Source: Streptomyces canus 299MFChir4.1
GTDB taxonomy: Bacteria; Actinomycetota; Actinomycetes; Streptomycetales; Streptomycetaceae
Assembly (NCBI RefSeq): GCF_000383615.1
Contig: NZ_KB911620.1
Span: forward strand, 1-64,000
Direction of reading: 5' to 3'
Length of the DNA stretch: 64,000 nt
A model generated the notes under the pieces. That model did no database searches. It was given only the letters and a program-made list of their open reading frames with translations, and was not told the DNA's origin. Shown here piece after piece: positions 8,771-17,580 of this stretch; position 1 is the stretch's first letter, and each line of letters opens with the position of its first letter. Made by a program: the position numbers and the translations under genes.

Positions 8771-9095
8771 TCAGCTCGCCGCGCGCACCGCTTCGCGGAT
8801 CAGGTCCGGGACCGCCTTGGGCTGGGAGACGGCCACGGCGTGCGAGGCACCTTCCGTCGCGACGACGGTCGCCCCGGCGCGCCTGGCGCCGAAACGATCG
8901 ACCTCCGGGTTGATGGCCTGGTCCGCTCCGGCGATCAGCGCCCAGGACGGCTTGGTCTTCCAGGCGGCCGCGGCGGCGGTCTCCTCGAACGCTGCGGCCG
9001 CCCGCGGACGCTGGGCCGCCGCGAGGACCTTGGTGGCGTCCGCGGGCACGTCGGCGGCGAGCACCAAGGGGAAGGGGGCCACGGCGAGGGTGACC
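8771..9095 (-). pseudogene. Alpha/beta hydrolase, C-terminal fragment only
   Basis: The last roughly 105 residues of an alpha/beta hydrolase of the esterase type are readable, including WALIAGADQAINPEVDRFGA and the catalytic-histidine region ATEGASHAVAVSQPKAVPDL. The N-terminal half with the oxyanion region and nucleophile serine is absent; the frame upstream is low-complexity sequence unlike the family. It is best read as the remnant of a deleted gene. The 5' edge at about 9095 is where similarity fades, not a defined junction. Confidence 0.6.
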
Positions 9096-9391
9096 TCGAA
9101 GACCGGGTCGCCGCCCGGTACCGGGCACCTCCACTCCTTGAGGGCGCCGACCAGCGACGAGAGCGGGAAGCGGGCCGACGCTCTGCCCCTCCGGGGACAC
9201 CGGCGCGGTGTGCCGCGTCGGCCGTTTCCCTCACTGCCATGAGCCGTTCGCGGTCCGCCGCGTCGAACGACATGCGTGCCGTCCCGTTGGTTGAGGGTTC
9301 TGGCTCCTCCCCCGGCAGCACACGAGGACATACCGCGCCCACCACCGGCGTCACTCGATCAGTGACCGCGCCGCAGGCCCCCAGTGGGTGT

Positions 9392-10063
9392 TCAGCGCTC
9401 CGCGCGGCGGGCCAGCAGGACCGAGTCCTCGGCCTCGACCGGCCCGGTGTCCCGCTTCAGCGTGCGAGTGCGCTGCTCCACGACGACGGGCTCGAAGTCG
9501 TCCGGCAGGCCGGGGAGGAGTTCCGCGGCCAGGAACATGGCCTTGCGGTGGCTCTCGGAGAGGTGGGTGAACTCGTGGGACGGCGCATGTCCGACCACCA
9601 GGAGCAACCCACCGGGGGCGACGGCCGCGGCGAGGCGACGGGTCACTTCGACCATGCCGCCGTCCGGCGCGTGCAGATAGTGGCTGGTGACCAGGTCGTA
9701 CGAGCGGTCGCCGGCATCGAAAGCCCTGGCGTCCACCTGCCACCAGTCAACGCGGTCGGCCACACCGGCCTGCTCGGCATGGCGGGCGGCACGGGCCAGG
9801 CCCTCGGCCGAGAAGTCGGCGCCGGTCACGTGCCAGCCCTGCCCGGCCAGCCAGACGACGTCGCCACCCTCGCCGCAACCGACGTCCAGCGCAGCGCCAG
9901 GGGTCAGCTCACCGGCGGCGGCGACGAGCTGCGGATTGGGTTCGCCGCTCCAGAACCGCTCCTGACCCGCGTACCGCTCGTCCCAGGCCGCCGGCTCGAA
10001 CATCTCGGCGGCCGCCGGCCCGTCGTGCTCGCCGCTTCGGCCGTGCTCGTGGTGTCCTGACAC
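9392..10063 (-). CDS. Class I SAM-dependent methyltransferase
   Basis: A 223-residue protein with SAM motif I as ALDVGCGEGGD (about 58-68), the acidic end of strand 2 in VTGADFS, and motif IV-like DLVTSHYLH. The N-terminus WDERYAGQERFWSGEPNP is typical of the TehB/thiopurine-methyltransferase-like group that modifies small molecules. The start is GTG at 10063 with GGGAGG upstream. Histidine-rich residues 4-7 are unusual but unconserved in the family. The P450 gene next upstream on the same strand is about 125 bases away, so cotranscription is possible. The substrate is unknown. Confidence 0.8.
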   Translation of the reverse strand: MSGHHEHGRSGEHDGPAAAEMFEPAAWDERYAGQERFWSGEPNPQLVAAAGELTPGAALDVGCGEGGDVVWLAGQGWHVTGADFSAEGLARAARHAEQAGVADRVDWWQVDARAFDAGDRSYDLVTSHYLHAPDGGMVEVTRRLAAAVAPGGLLLVVGHAPSHEFTHLSESHRKAMFLAAELLPGLPDDFEPVVVEQRTRTLKRDTGPVEAEDSVLLARRAER

Positions 10064-10187
10064 CGGATGCCTCCCGTTGCTCGTGATGCGCTACCGCGCC
10101 GCCCCCTCTGGGCACGTTGTCGATGGTCCCCGGGCCTGCGCCGATCCGCACGAAAAGTTGCCGGACCGGCAAATATCCACCGCCCAA

Positions 10188-11366
10188 CTACACCGTGACG
10201 GGAAGCTCCGCCAACCCGCGAACGAGACGAGTGCGTCGCCATTCCAGTCGATCAGACGGTACGGCCAGACGGATGCCGGGGAACCGGGTCAGTACCGCTC
10301 GCAGCGCGATCTCCGCCTCGGCCTTGGCCAGGGGCGCGCCGACACAGCGGTGGATGCCGTGGCCGAAGCTGAGATGCCCCGCGGCGTCTCGGTCCAGATC
10401 GAGCAGGTCCGGCGACGGGAACCGCACGGGATCGCGGTTGGCTGCGCCAAGAGCGACCAGCACCGGGGCCCCGGGCGGAATGTCGACACCGCCTAGCGCG
10501 ACAGCCTCCGTCGTGAAACGGAAAGTGGCTGTACTGACGGGGGAATCGAACCGCAGCAACTCGTCCAGCGCGGCCGGGACGTCGTCCGGATTCCTCCGAA
10601 GGTGGTCCAACGCGGCAGGTCGCTGCAGCAGTGCCAGGGCCGCGTTGCCGAGGAAGTTGGTCGTGGTCTCGTGCCCGGCCACGAGCAGCAGCACCGCCAG
10701 GGAGACCAGTTCCTCCTCGCTCAGACGCTCTGCTCCGTCGCGAGCCGAGATGAGCCGGTCGAGGAGACCGTCACCGGGGTCCAGGCGCTTGGCGGCGACG
10801 AGGCCCGTCATGTAGCCGGCCATGGAATGCGAGGCCGCGTCGATGACATCGGGCCTGCCTGCCGCGAACAGTTCGCCCGACCAGCGCTGGACGTCGGGCC
10901 GGTCTTCCTGCGGGACTCCGAGCAGCTGACAGATCACGATGACCGGCAGCGGCACCGCCAGGCCTGACACGAAGTCGAACCGCTCGCCGACCGGCCATCG
11001 GTCCAGCAGTTCCTCGGTGACCCGCCCGATGAACGGACGCAGCCGCGCAACGGCCCCGGCCGTGAACGCCTTGGTCACCAGTTTGCGCAGCCGGGTGTGC
11101 CGGGGCGGGTCGGTGGCCAGCATGGTGTGCGCCACCGCGGGGTGCAGGCGACGCCGTGACTCCTTGCCGGCGAAGAAGGCGGCCGTGTCCTTGGAGAGCC
11201 GAGGGTCGCAAAGGGCTTCCCTGGCTTCCGTGTAGCCGGTGACCAGATAGCTGGGGCGCCCGCCCGACGCCGTGGGCATGGACTGCACAGGGCATCTGGA
11301 CCGCATGGCCGCAAGGGCGGGATAGGGGTCCTGCAGGAAACGGGGATCCTGAGTCGGGTCGGTCAT
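10188..11366 (-). CDS. Cytochrome P450
   Basis: A 392-residue bacterial class I P450. The I-helix oxygen-binding motif is VAGHETTTN, the K-helix ExxR is in ALDELLRFDSP, and the heme-binding loop is FGHGIHRCVGAPLA with the axial ligand at about Cys341. The N-terminus has no membrane anchor, so it is soluble and needs a separate ferredoxin and reductase, neither of which is adjacent. The ATG at 11366 with GGAG nine bases upstream gives the standard family N-terminus; longer in-frame starts would add about 80 unrelated residues. The sequence resembles CYP105/107-type hydroxylases, but the substrate cannot be read. Confidence 0.9.
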   Translation of the reverse strand: MTDPTQDPRFLQDPYPALAAMRSRCPVQSMPTASGGRPSYLVTGYTEAREALCDPRLSKDTAAFFAGKESRRRLHPAVAHTMLATDPPRHTRLRKLVTKAFTAGAVARLRPFIGRVTEELLDRWPVGERFDFVSGLAVPLPVIVICQLLGVPQEDRPDVQRWSGELFAAGRPDVIDAASHSMAGYMTGLVAAKRLDPGDGLLDRLISARDGAERLSEEELVSLAVLLLVAGHETTTNFLGNAALALLQRPAALDHLRRNPDDVPAALDELLRFDSPVSTATFRFTTEAVALGGVDIPPGAPVLVALGAANRDPVRFPSPDLLDLDRDAAGHLSFGHGIHRCVGAPLAKAEAEIALRAVLTRFPGIRLAVPSDRLEWRRTRLVRGLAELPVTV

Positions 11367-11563
11367 GCTTTCAGACTCCAACGGACTCTGGCTCACCGTC
11401 ATCGACGACACGCCCAACACGGGGCGCTTAAGCGTCAGTTGCCTGGAGGAGCCCATGCGAGCGCGCATGGAGATCATTGGCCGACCTCCGGGCGGGCCGA
11501 CGCCGCCCTCCGCGATGTCGCAATCGGCGGTGTCGGCGGCTGTGGCCGTGACATCGTGGCCGA

Positions 11564-12169
11564 GTGGTGCGCGGAGAAGAAGAGGAGTGGCTGGCGACTC
11601 AGCGTCCGTCACGGGTGCGCGAAGTCCAGGCCGGTCGCCTGGCCTGGACCGAGATCGACCTGATCGACCTCGGGGGCGGGTTCGCGCGTCCGTTGCGTGA
11701 CGGGTTGGAAGTCTTCGGTGTCCAGGTCAACTATCTGCGCGTCGGTCAGCCTCGCCATCTGGTGGCCGCGCTGGACGGCACCAGACCGATCGCCCCCTAT
11801 GTGATCTTGTCCTGCCACGGCGACGAGGGCCGCATCCTGATGGAAGACGTCGCCGAGGAGCTGGCCAGATTCCAGCCGTTCAACGGTGACGTCGGGCCGG
11901 ACCGTGTACGCGAACACTTCCATCTGCCAGGCAGCGTCACTCTCGTCACCGGATGCGACACGGGGGATCCCGCGCTCGCCGACGCCTTCCTCGACGCCGG
12001 TGCGGGCATCTATGTCGCCCCTCGGGGCGCCCCGTTCGGCTATGCGAGCATGTTCGCCCCGCTGTTCTTCTTCTACGAGCTCACAGAACAGCGCACTCCC
12101 ATGGCGGCCGTCGAACGCCTGCGCGCGCACGACGACGAACTCGCCATGTGGGAGCTCTATCAACGCTGA
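11564..12169 (+). CDS. Small hypothetical protein with caspase-like (clan CD) His/Cys motifs
   Basis: About 201 residues from the GTG at 11564; the true start may be later because residues 1-25 are low complexity and no clear ribosome site is visible. The core has a hydrophobic strand followed by His-Gly (VILSCHGDEG, His85-Gly86), and 46 residues later a second strand followed by cysteine (VTLVTGCDTG, Cys131). This order and spacing are what clan CD cysteine peptidases (caspases, metacaspases, CHAT domains) show. No other domain is attached. Similar stand-alone proteins occur in actinobacteria as uncharacterised proteins, as far as I recall. Peptidase activity is inference. It diverges from the P450. 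Confidence 0.6.
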   Translation: MVRGEEEEWLATQRPSRVREVQAGRLAWTEIDLIDLGGGFARPLRDGLEVFGVQVNYLRVGQPRHLVAALDGTRPIAPYVILSCHGDEGRILMEDVAEELARFQPFNGDVGPDRVREHFHLPGSVTLVTGCDTGDPALADAFLDAGAGIYVAPRGAPFGYASMFAPLFFFYELTEQRTPMAAVERLRAHDDELAMWELYQR

Positions 12170-12308
12170 CCGGGATGCCTCTCGCACCCGGTTCGCGTGT
12201 CCTTCGACCACCCCGGCACTCCGAGGGGGGCGAGTCCGGTGGTGACGGCGTCGAGGTCCTGGCGGAGGAAGCCGGCAGCCGCCCGCTCGACGCCGAGCGC
12301 CCCTGGAC

Positions 12309-12902
12309 TCAGTTCTCCCTGTCGCCCGCCGGAGTCCCGTCCTTCCACTCGTGAGCGAGCATCGCGTAGATGTACTCACTGCCCCAACGCTCCCCGTCGA
12401 GATCGTTGTCGATCAGATGAGCCTCACGGCGCATGCCCAGGCGCTCGCACACCCGCACGGATCCGGTGTTGAGGACATCCAGCCGGGCAAAGACGCGATG
12501 GGCGCGCAACCGGCCGAAGGCCAACGAGAGCAGAGCGCGCGCGGCTTCGGTGGCGTAGCCCTGTCCGGCGTACCGCGGGTTGAAGATCCAGCCGATCTCG
12601 GCCTGCCGGGCGGCGGCACTGCTGAGGGTGAGGACCACTTCGCCTACGACAGCTGGCTCGTCCGCCCGGCAGACGGCCAGCAGGAGTACATCGCCGTCCG
12701 CCTTCCAACTGGTCCCGCCCGCACGTACGGCGACGGACTCGGCGCAGGCCTCACGGGTGAGCGGTGGGCGATAGAGGTACCGCGCGACCTCCGGCAAGGA
12801 CTGGTACGCGTACCGGTCCTCGGCATCATCCGGTGTGAATGTCCGGAGGAGCAATCGTTCAGTGGCGATGGTTGCCGGAATGCGCTGCGAGACGGCCGAC
12901 AT
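12309..12902 (-). CDS. GNAT-family N-acetyltransferase (RimJ/RimL type)
   Basis: A 197-residue acetyltransferase starting ATERLLLRTFTPDDAEDRYA, the usual opening of the RimJ/RimL-like group. The acetyl-CoA loop is visible as NPRYAGQGYATEAARALL (Q/RxxGxG/A type), followed by LDVLNTGSVRVCERLGM. ATG 12902 has GGGGGG five bases upstream and is preferred over a TTG six codons earlier. These enzymes acetylate protein N-termini or small amines. The following roughly 140 bases to the caspase-like gene are convergent and contain nothing recognisable. Confidence 0.85.
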   Translation of the reverse strand: MSAVSQRIPATIATERLLLRTFTPDDAEDRYAYQSLPEVARYLYRPPLTREACAESVAVRAGGTSWKADGDVLLLAVCRADEPAVVGEVVLTLSSAAARQAEIGWIFNPRYAGQGYATEAARALLSLAFGRLRAHRVFARLDVLNTGSVRVCERLGMRREAHLIDNDLDGERWGSEYIYAMLAHEWKDGTPAGDREN

Positions 12903-13029
12903 GAATTTCCCCCCTTGCAACTGCCTTGACCGGCCAGACTATTTGATCACTCTTCGATCCAGCAGCCAGAAATAGCGCAGTCCGCTGGAGCCGCACGACG
13001 GACGTTGGGTCGTCGGGGACGCCACGCGA

Positions 13030-13383
13030 ATGGGCACTCACTGGGTGGACTTGCGCCCGGACGGGCTCTACCAGCACGAGCCGGCTTCCGAGGGCCAACT
13101 GTTCCCCTGGTCCAGGATCATGACCGACATCCGGATCACCTGGGGCAAGTACTCCTGGAACTCGTTGAGCAGGGGCAGGTACACCCTCAAGGGCATGATC
13201 GCCGGGCGCAGCGGTGGCTGGATGCACATGACGCCGCGTCACCCGTACGAGGACCACCAACTGCGCTGGCTGGGCGATGCCGTGGCACACCTGATCGGCG
13301 GAAAGAACCGCTGGATCACCAGTCGTGCGCTGCGGCTGACGGCAGCGGAGGCTGTCACGGTGGCCGGCCCAGCCGGCCGCTGA
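13030..13383 (+). CDS. Hypothetical protein, possibly N-terminally shortened
   Basis: A 117-residue protein (MGTHWVDLRPDGLYQHEPAS and onward) with tryptophan-rich segments and no recognised catalytic motif. The same frame is open upstream to 12976 and reads GRWVVGDATR immediately before the ATG, which looks like continuing coding sequence. The real start could therefore be a rare CTG near 12985, or the gene has lost its start. No convincing ribosome site was found for either. The composition is protein-like rather than a shadow of another frame. Function unknown. Confidence 0.45.
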   Translation: MGTHWVDLRPDGLYQHEPASEGQLFPWSRIMTDIRITWGKYSWNSLSRGRYTLKGMIAGRSGGWMHMTPRHPYEDHQLRWLGDAVAHLIGGKNRWITSRALRLTAAEAVTVAGPAGR

Positions 13384-13443
13384 CAGTCCGCCGGCGCCTA
13401 CGGCACTTCCCGGGACGTCCGACCGCGACCATCCGCTGGCAGG

Positions 13444-13497
13444 TCTCGGCGGTCTCGCGGGTCTCGCCGCTCTCGCCGCTCTCGCCGCTCTCGCCGA
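13444..13497. repeat. Short 9-bp tandem repeat (six units)
   Basis: Six consecutive 9-base units vary around TCTCGCCGC, the middle three identical. It lies in the roughly 296-base gap between the hypothetical gene ending at 13383 and the amidohydrolase stop at 13680. No gene was supported in that gap. Confidence 0.7.
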
Positions 13498-13679
13498 CTC
13501 CGGCGGAGCAGTCCGCTCGCTCCGCCTGATGGCCGGACTCCCCCAGGAGGGGCTGGAATTGGCGAGTCCCAACCCCTGCACTCCCCCAGCGGAACGCCAC
13601 GAACGGGAGACCGGCCCCGCCGGCTCGACCGCGAGACCGCCCCTGACCCGTCGTGACACCCACGGGGAAGTACGTGCGG

Positions 13680-14894
13680 TCATGCCGCCAGGCGGGTGCC
13701 GCGGCGCCAGACGGCGCGGGTGTTGAGGGTGTCGCTGATGTTGCTGGTCGGGTCACCCTCGACCAGCAGAAGGTCGGCACGGAGCCCCTCGGCGATGCGG
13801 CCCCGGTCACTGAGGCGGAAGCGGCGGGCCGTCGTCGCCGTGGCCGCGCGCAGGGCCCGTGCGGGCGTGAGACCGGCCGCCACGAGGTATTGCAGCTCGT
13901 GGTGCAGGCTCGCTCCGTGTGCCAGGCCCCCGAAGAACGTCTCGGGCATGGAGGCGTCGGTGCCGGCCAGCAAGTCGACGCCGGCGGCGTCCAGAGCGCG
14001 CACGGTGTCGTACACGTCGTCGAGCTTGCCCTGCGGGTAACGGTCGTAGCTGGACCGCAGGGTTCGTTCCCATGCACTGTCGAGGCGTGCGGAAACCCGG
14101 GGGTCGTCGGCGAGATCGCTTCCGGTGATTCCCATCATCGAGGCATTGAGGCTGATACAGGGAATGACGAACATGCCCGCGTCCCTGATGAGGGCGATGA
14201 TCTCGGCGGTGTGCGGCTGGTCCATGAACACGTGGGTGAGGCCGTCGATGCCGGCTTCGGCTGCCGTCCTGGTGGCCTCCGCTGTCAGCGCGTGGGCCAC
14301 GGTCAGGGCACCGTACTTCTTGGCTTCGGCCACACCGGCGGCCACGGTGGCCCGGTCGAGTGACGGCAGCCCGGGGTGTCCCTCCACACTGCCGTCGTCG
14401 ATCATGAACTTGATGAAGTCGGAGCCCCGGGCGAGGAGTTGGGGCACAAAGGCGGCCGCTTCCTCGGGAGTGCTGGAGAACGGCATCAAGGGCATCACCG
14501 GCGGGAGATCCCACTTCGGCCGGAAGCCTTCGGGCATCAGCTCGCTCGGGTGACCACCGGGCGGTGTGATGGCGAAGCCGGAAGAGCGCACGTCAGCCAG
14601 GGTGTCGTCCTCGGTGATGGCCCCCCGGTTCTCCCGGGTGTTCATCCCCTGCATCTCCAGTTCGGTCGTCACCCCGAACCGCAGGGCGAGTGCCAGGGAA
14701 CCCGGAGCGGAGTGAACGTGGGCGTCGATGAGCCCCGGCAGCAGGGTGGCGCCGCTGCCGTCCACGATCTCGCTGTCACGAGGAGCCTCGCCACCGACGC
14801 GAGCGATCCTCCCGCCGTCGATGACCACGGTCCGCACGCCTACCGACTTCTCTCCGTCGAAGATCTGCGCATTGGTGATCGCGGTGAGCGCCAT
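13680..14894 (-). CDS. Amidohydrolase family protein (imidazolonepropionase-like)
   Basis: A 404-residue metal-dependent hydrolase. The first metal pair is HVH in LLPGLIDAHVHSAPG (about 52-66). A probable bridging lysine sits in FIKFMIDDGS, further histidines in TVAHALT and LTHVFMD, and the catalytic aspartate in LLAGTDASMPE. The C-terminal AEGLRADLLLVEGDP strand closes the composite beta domain. The protein has normal length for COG1228 enzymes, which hydrolyse cyclic amides, prolidase-like peptides or related bonds. No signal peptide is present. It diverges from a MarR regulator with 103 bases between, so it is likely under that regulator. The substrate is unknown. Confidence 0.85.
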   Translation of the reverse strand: MALTAITNAQIFDGEKSVGVRTVVIDGGRIARVGGEAPRDSEIVDGSGATLLPGLIDAHVHSAPGSLALALRFGVTTELEMQGMNTRENRGAITEDDTLADVRSSGFAITPPGGHPSELMPEGFRPKWDLPPVMPLMPFSSTPEEAAAFVPQLLARGSDFIKFMIDDGSVEGHPGLPSLDRATVAAGVAEAKKYGALTVAHALTAEATRTAAEAGIDGLTHVFMDQPHTAEIIALIRDAGMFVIPCISLNASMMGITGSDLADDPRVSARLDSAWERTLRSSYDRYPQGKLDDVYDTVRALDAAGVDLLAGTDASMPETFFGGLAHGASLHHELQYLVAAGLTPARALRAATATTARRFRLSDRGRIAEGLRADLLLVEGDPTSNISDTLNTRAVWRRGTRLAA

Positions 14895-14931
14895 AGCAGT
14901 CCGCCTCGTTTCGTCGCTCGTCCCAGATTTA

Positions 14932-14990
14932 CATACCCTAAGCTATATACATATCTAGAGGTATGCAAATGGGTGGGCTGGGCCTAGACT
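14932..14990. promoter_or_regulatory. AT-rich divergent promoter region with inverted repeat and leaderless -10
   Basis: CATACC (14932-14937) and GGTATG (14960-14965) flank an AT-rich core containing AAGCTATATAC, a likely MarR operator. On the plus strand TAGACT (14985-14990) ends seven bases before the MarR ATG and no ribosome site is present, which fits a leaderless transcript. Confidence 0.55.
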
Positions 14991-14997
14991 CAGACGC

Positions 14998-15498
14998 ATG
15001 AGCAGCCCGTCCTTCCCCGAGCAGCCTTCCGACGACGCGGCGTTGGACCAGATCGGCCCCGCGCTGTCACGTCTGCGACGACGCGCACCGGCATCGAGCA
15101 AGGACCTCTCCCGCAACCTCGTACTCAATGTGATCGCCGATGCGCCGGGCGAGACGACTGTCGGCCGCCTCGCTGCCGAGATGGGTGTCGCCCAGCCGGT
15201 GGCCAGCCGGACCGTCGCCGCCTGCATCGAGGACGGGCTGCTGCGCCGGACGGCGTCCCAGATCGACGGTCGCCGCACCGTGCTCGAACTCACCGAGCAC
15301 GGCGAGGCCGAACGCAGCCGCTTCGCCGCTGAACAGCGCAAGGCGTTTCAGGAGATCACCGCTGCCTGGTCGCCGGAGGAGCGGATCCAGTTCGCACGCC
15401 TCTTGGCCCGATACGGAGCTGACGCCACCGCATGGTCCAGGAAACAGGCCTCGAGCCGCGACCGAACGAGCGGTGCCGCGCTTCTGCGTGAGCGATGA
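14998..15498 (+). CDS. MarR-family transcriptional regulator
   Basis: A 166-residue winged-helix protein. The recognition region reads TTVGRLAAEMGVAQPVASRT (about 53-72), followed by the wing LLRRTASQIDGRRTVLELTEHG and a C-terminal dimerisation helix. The family usually represses an adjacent divergent gene until a small ligand binds; here that gene is the amidohydrolase. The start has no ribosome site but an appropriately placed -10 hexamer, so leaderless translation is likely. The same arrangement recurs at 62387. Confidence 0.85.
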   Translation: MSSPSFPEQPSDDAALDQIGPALSRLRRRAPASSKDLSRNLVLNVIADAPGETTVGRLAAEMGVAQPVASRTVAACIEDGLLRRTASQIDGRRTVLELTEHGEAERSRFAAEQRKAFQEITAAWSPEERIQFARLLARYGADATAWSRKQASSRDRTSGAALLRER

Positions 15499-15528
15499 GT
15501 TCGGGCGGTGGATCAGGTCTGCCCTGGC

Positions 15529-15720
15529 ATGACTCGACTCATCGCCGCCGTCTCGGCCTCTCCCGACGGCTGCCTCGCCGGACCCGACCCCAGCCGGGAC
15601 AACGATCGCCCGGCGCCGTCGCCCTCGGGCACCTCGTCGACGTGGTCGAAGAGCCGAGTGGCTGGTACGGTCCGCCTGGCCGCGGCGCCCACGCGGTCGG
15701 CAACACCGCGTCCGTCGTGA
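15529..15720 (+). pseudogene. Possible remnant of a RibD-type (dihydrofolate-reductase-like) reductase
   Basis: From the ATG at 15529 the sequence TRLIAAVSASPDGCLAGPDP resembles the N-terminus of RibD_C/dihydrofolate-reductase-family proteins. The frame then leaves the family and stops at 15720. Protein-like but unassignable stretches continue in other frames to about 16032. This would be a badly decayed copy. Evidence rests on about 20 residues, so the call is weak; the 15499-16036 interval otherwise has no supported gene. Confidence 0.25.
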
Positions 15721-16036
15721 CGGGGTCGGCGCCCGGTTCAGTGCGGACGCCCCCCGTCGACCCAGCGTTCGTCACAGCCGCGCACAAGCGGGCCGAAGCG
15801 ACGGCGTCGGAGAGCGGCAAGGAATTCGACCTCATCCTCGCGGGCCGCGTGTGCCACGGTCGGTTCGGCGACGTAAGCCTGACCGGCCGACGCTCCGACG
15901 CCGCACGTCGCGCGCAGCGTCATGGACGCCGGAACGCTACTGGTCACCGGTGGAGCGCCGTACACGCTCATGCAGCGGAGCGTGCTCTCGGCATCGACCG
16001 CGACGCATCCGGCCCACGACCTCTTGCGGTGATCCG

Positions 16037-16878
16037 GTGACCACTGTCAACGCCAATGGGATCGACTTGGGCATCGAGTCGTTCGGTGACCAGGACGCCC
16101 CCCTCGTCCTGCTCGCGGGAGGGACGGCGATGCTCTCCTGGCCCGACGCACTGTGCGAGCGCCTCGCCGCCGGAGGGCATCGGGTGGTGCGTTACGACCT
16201 GCGCGACAGCGGGGAGTCGACGACCACGGATCCCATGGCGCCCGCCTGCACCCTGCGCGACCTGGCCACCGACGCGGCGACCCTTGCTGACGCGCTCGGC
16301 GGGGAGCCGGCGCACCTTGCGGGGATCGGGGTCGGCGGGATGGTCGTCCAGGTGGCCGTACTCGACCATCCGCACGCGTTCTCGGCGCTCACCCTGGTCG
16401 GCACCCGCGCGGTTGCGCCCGGCCCGGTCGACGAGGACCTCCCCGACCATGACCAGGCGACGATGGGTCGGCTGTTCGCGCGTGCGATGCCGGATTGGAC
16501 CGATCGTGAGGCGGTCGCGGCCTTCGTCGCCGCCGGTGCGGAGATCCTCGGCGACGACCCCGTCGCCGCGCCCGCCACCGCTGCGCGCATCTGGGACCGC
16601 ACGCCCGGCACCGCGCCCCCGGTCCAGATGGCCAACCAGCTGGGCGTGGTGTTCGCCGGCCTCGACTGCAAACCCCGCTGGCGCGAGCTCCTGCCGAGAT
16701 CGCGGTCCCCACGCTCGTCGTCCACGGCCGCCGCAACCGGTTCTTCCCCGTCGGCAACGGCGAAGCGCTCGCGCGCGACATCCCCGGAGCACGGCTGCTC
16801 GTCCTTGAGGAGGCCGCCACGGCAATTCCCGATGCGGCGGTCGGCGAGGTCACCGAGGCGATGCTCAGTCTCACATGA
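16037..16878 (+). pseudogene. Alpha/beta hydrolase with a frameshift and lost nucleophile
   Basis: From GTG 16037 a hydrolase reads through residue about 217 (NANGIDLGIESFGDQDAPLV onward). Near 16690-16700 the frame breaks, and the expected C-terminus continues in the next frame (EIAVPTLVVHGRRNRFFPV onward) to a stop at 16876-16878. The nucleophile elbow, normally GxSxGG, reads GIGVGG, so the serine is missing. The C-terminal histidine position is also not evident. A single sequencing error could explain the frameshift but not the absent serine. It lies just upstream of the DinB gene on the same strand. Confidence 0.75.
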
Positions 16879-16923
16879 CCGAGGCCACTCCCCGGTGTCA
16901 GTGCCGGCTGGAAGACTGCCCGC

Positions 16924-17520
16924 ATGATCGAACCGAACCCGAAAGCGGACCTACTTCGATACCTGCAAGAAGCGCGAGACGCCCTGGTCTGGAAGCTCGA
17001 CGGACTCTCCGAATACGACATCCGGCGCCCACTCACCCCCACGGGAACGAATCTGCTGGGGCTGGTCAAACATGTCGCCAGCGTGGAGCTGGGGTACTTC
17101 GGCGACACGTTCGGGCGGCCGTTCTTCGACGAGCAACCGCCGACCTGGTGGTACACGCAAGACGCGGAACCCAACGCGGACATGTGGGCCACGGCAGACG
17201 AGTCACGCGAAGACATCGTCGGGCTGTACCGCCTGGCGTGGCAGCACTCCGACAGCAGGATCGCGATGCTGCCGCTGGACGCGGTCGGCCGCGTGCCGTG
17301 GTGGCCGGAGGAACGTCGCGAGGCGACACTGCACCACATCCTGGTACGCGTGATCTCCGATACGCAGCGGCACGCGGGCCACGCGGACATCGTGCGGGAA
17401 CTCATCGACGGATCCGTCGGGTGTTCGCAGGGCAAGGGCGACTTGCCGCCAGGTGATCAGGCCTGGTGGGCGGGCTATCGGAGCCGGCTGGAGCGCGTGG
17501 CGCGGGAAGTCGGCGGCTGA
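16924..17520 (+). CDS. DinB/DUF664 family protein
   Basis: A 198-residue four-helix-bundle protein. The expected metal-binding histidines are visible: LVKHVASVELGYF (about His42) and the pair in DTQRHAGHADIVREL (about 142-145). DinB-like proteins in actinobacteria are often mycothiol- or bacillithiol-linked enzymes, or unassigned metal proteins. Several tryptophans near PPTWWYTQ are typical of DUF664. CTGGAAG upstream of the ATG may serve as the ribosome site. No partner gene nearby points to a specific reaction. Confidence 0.8.
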   Translation: MIEPNPKADLLRYLQEARDALVWKLDGLSEYDIRRPLTPTGTNLLGLVKHVASVELGYFGDTFGRPFFDEQPPTWWYTQDAEPNADMWATADESREDIVGLYRLAWQHSDSRIAMLPLDAVGRVPWWPEERREATLHHILVRVISDTQRHAGHADIVRELIDGSVGCSQGKGDLPPGDQAWWAGYRSRLERVAREVGG

Positions 17521-17580
17521 TCCAGGCCGTGGCCTTGGTGGGGCCGCGGGCCTACCCTTTCCGTCGCACCTGGTCAGGCC

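Noticed and set aside
13444..13497. CRISPR-like array
   Set aside because: Units are 9 bp and contiguous without spacers; it is a simple tandem repeat. No CRISPR repeats or cas genes were seen elsewhere.
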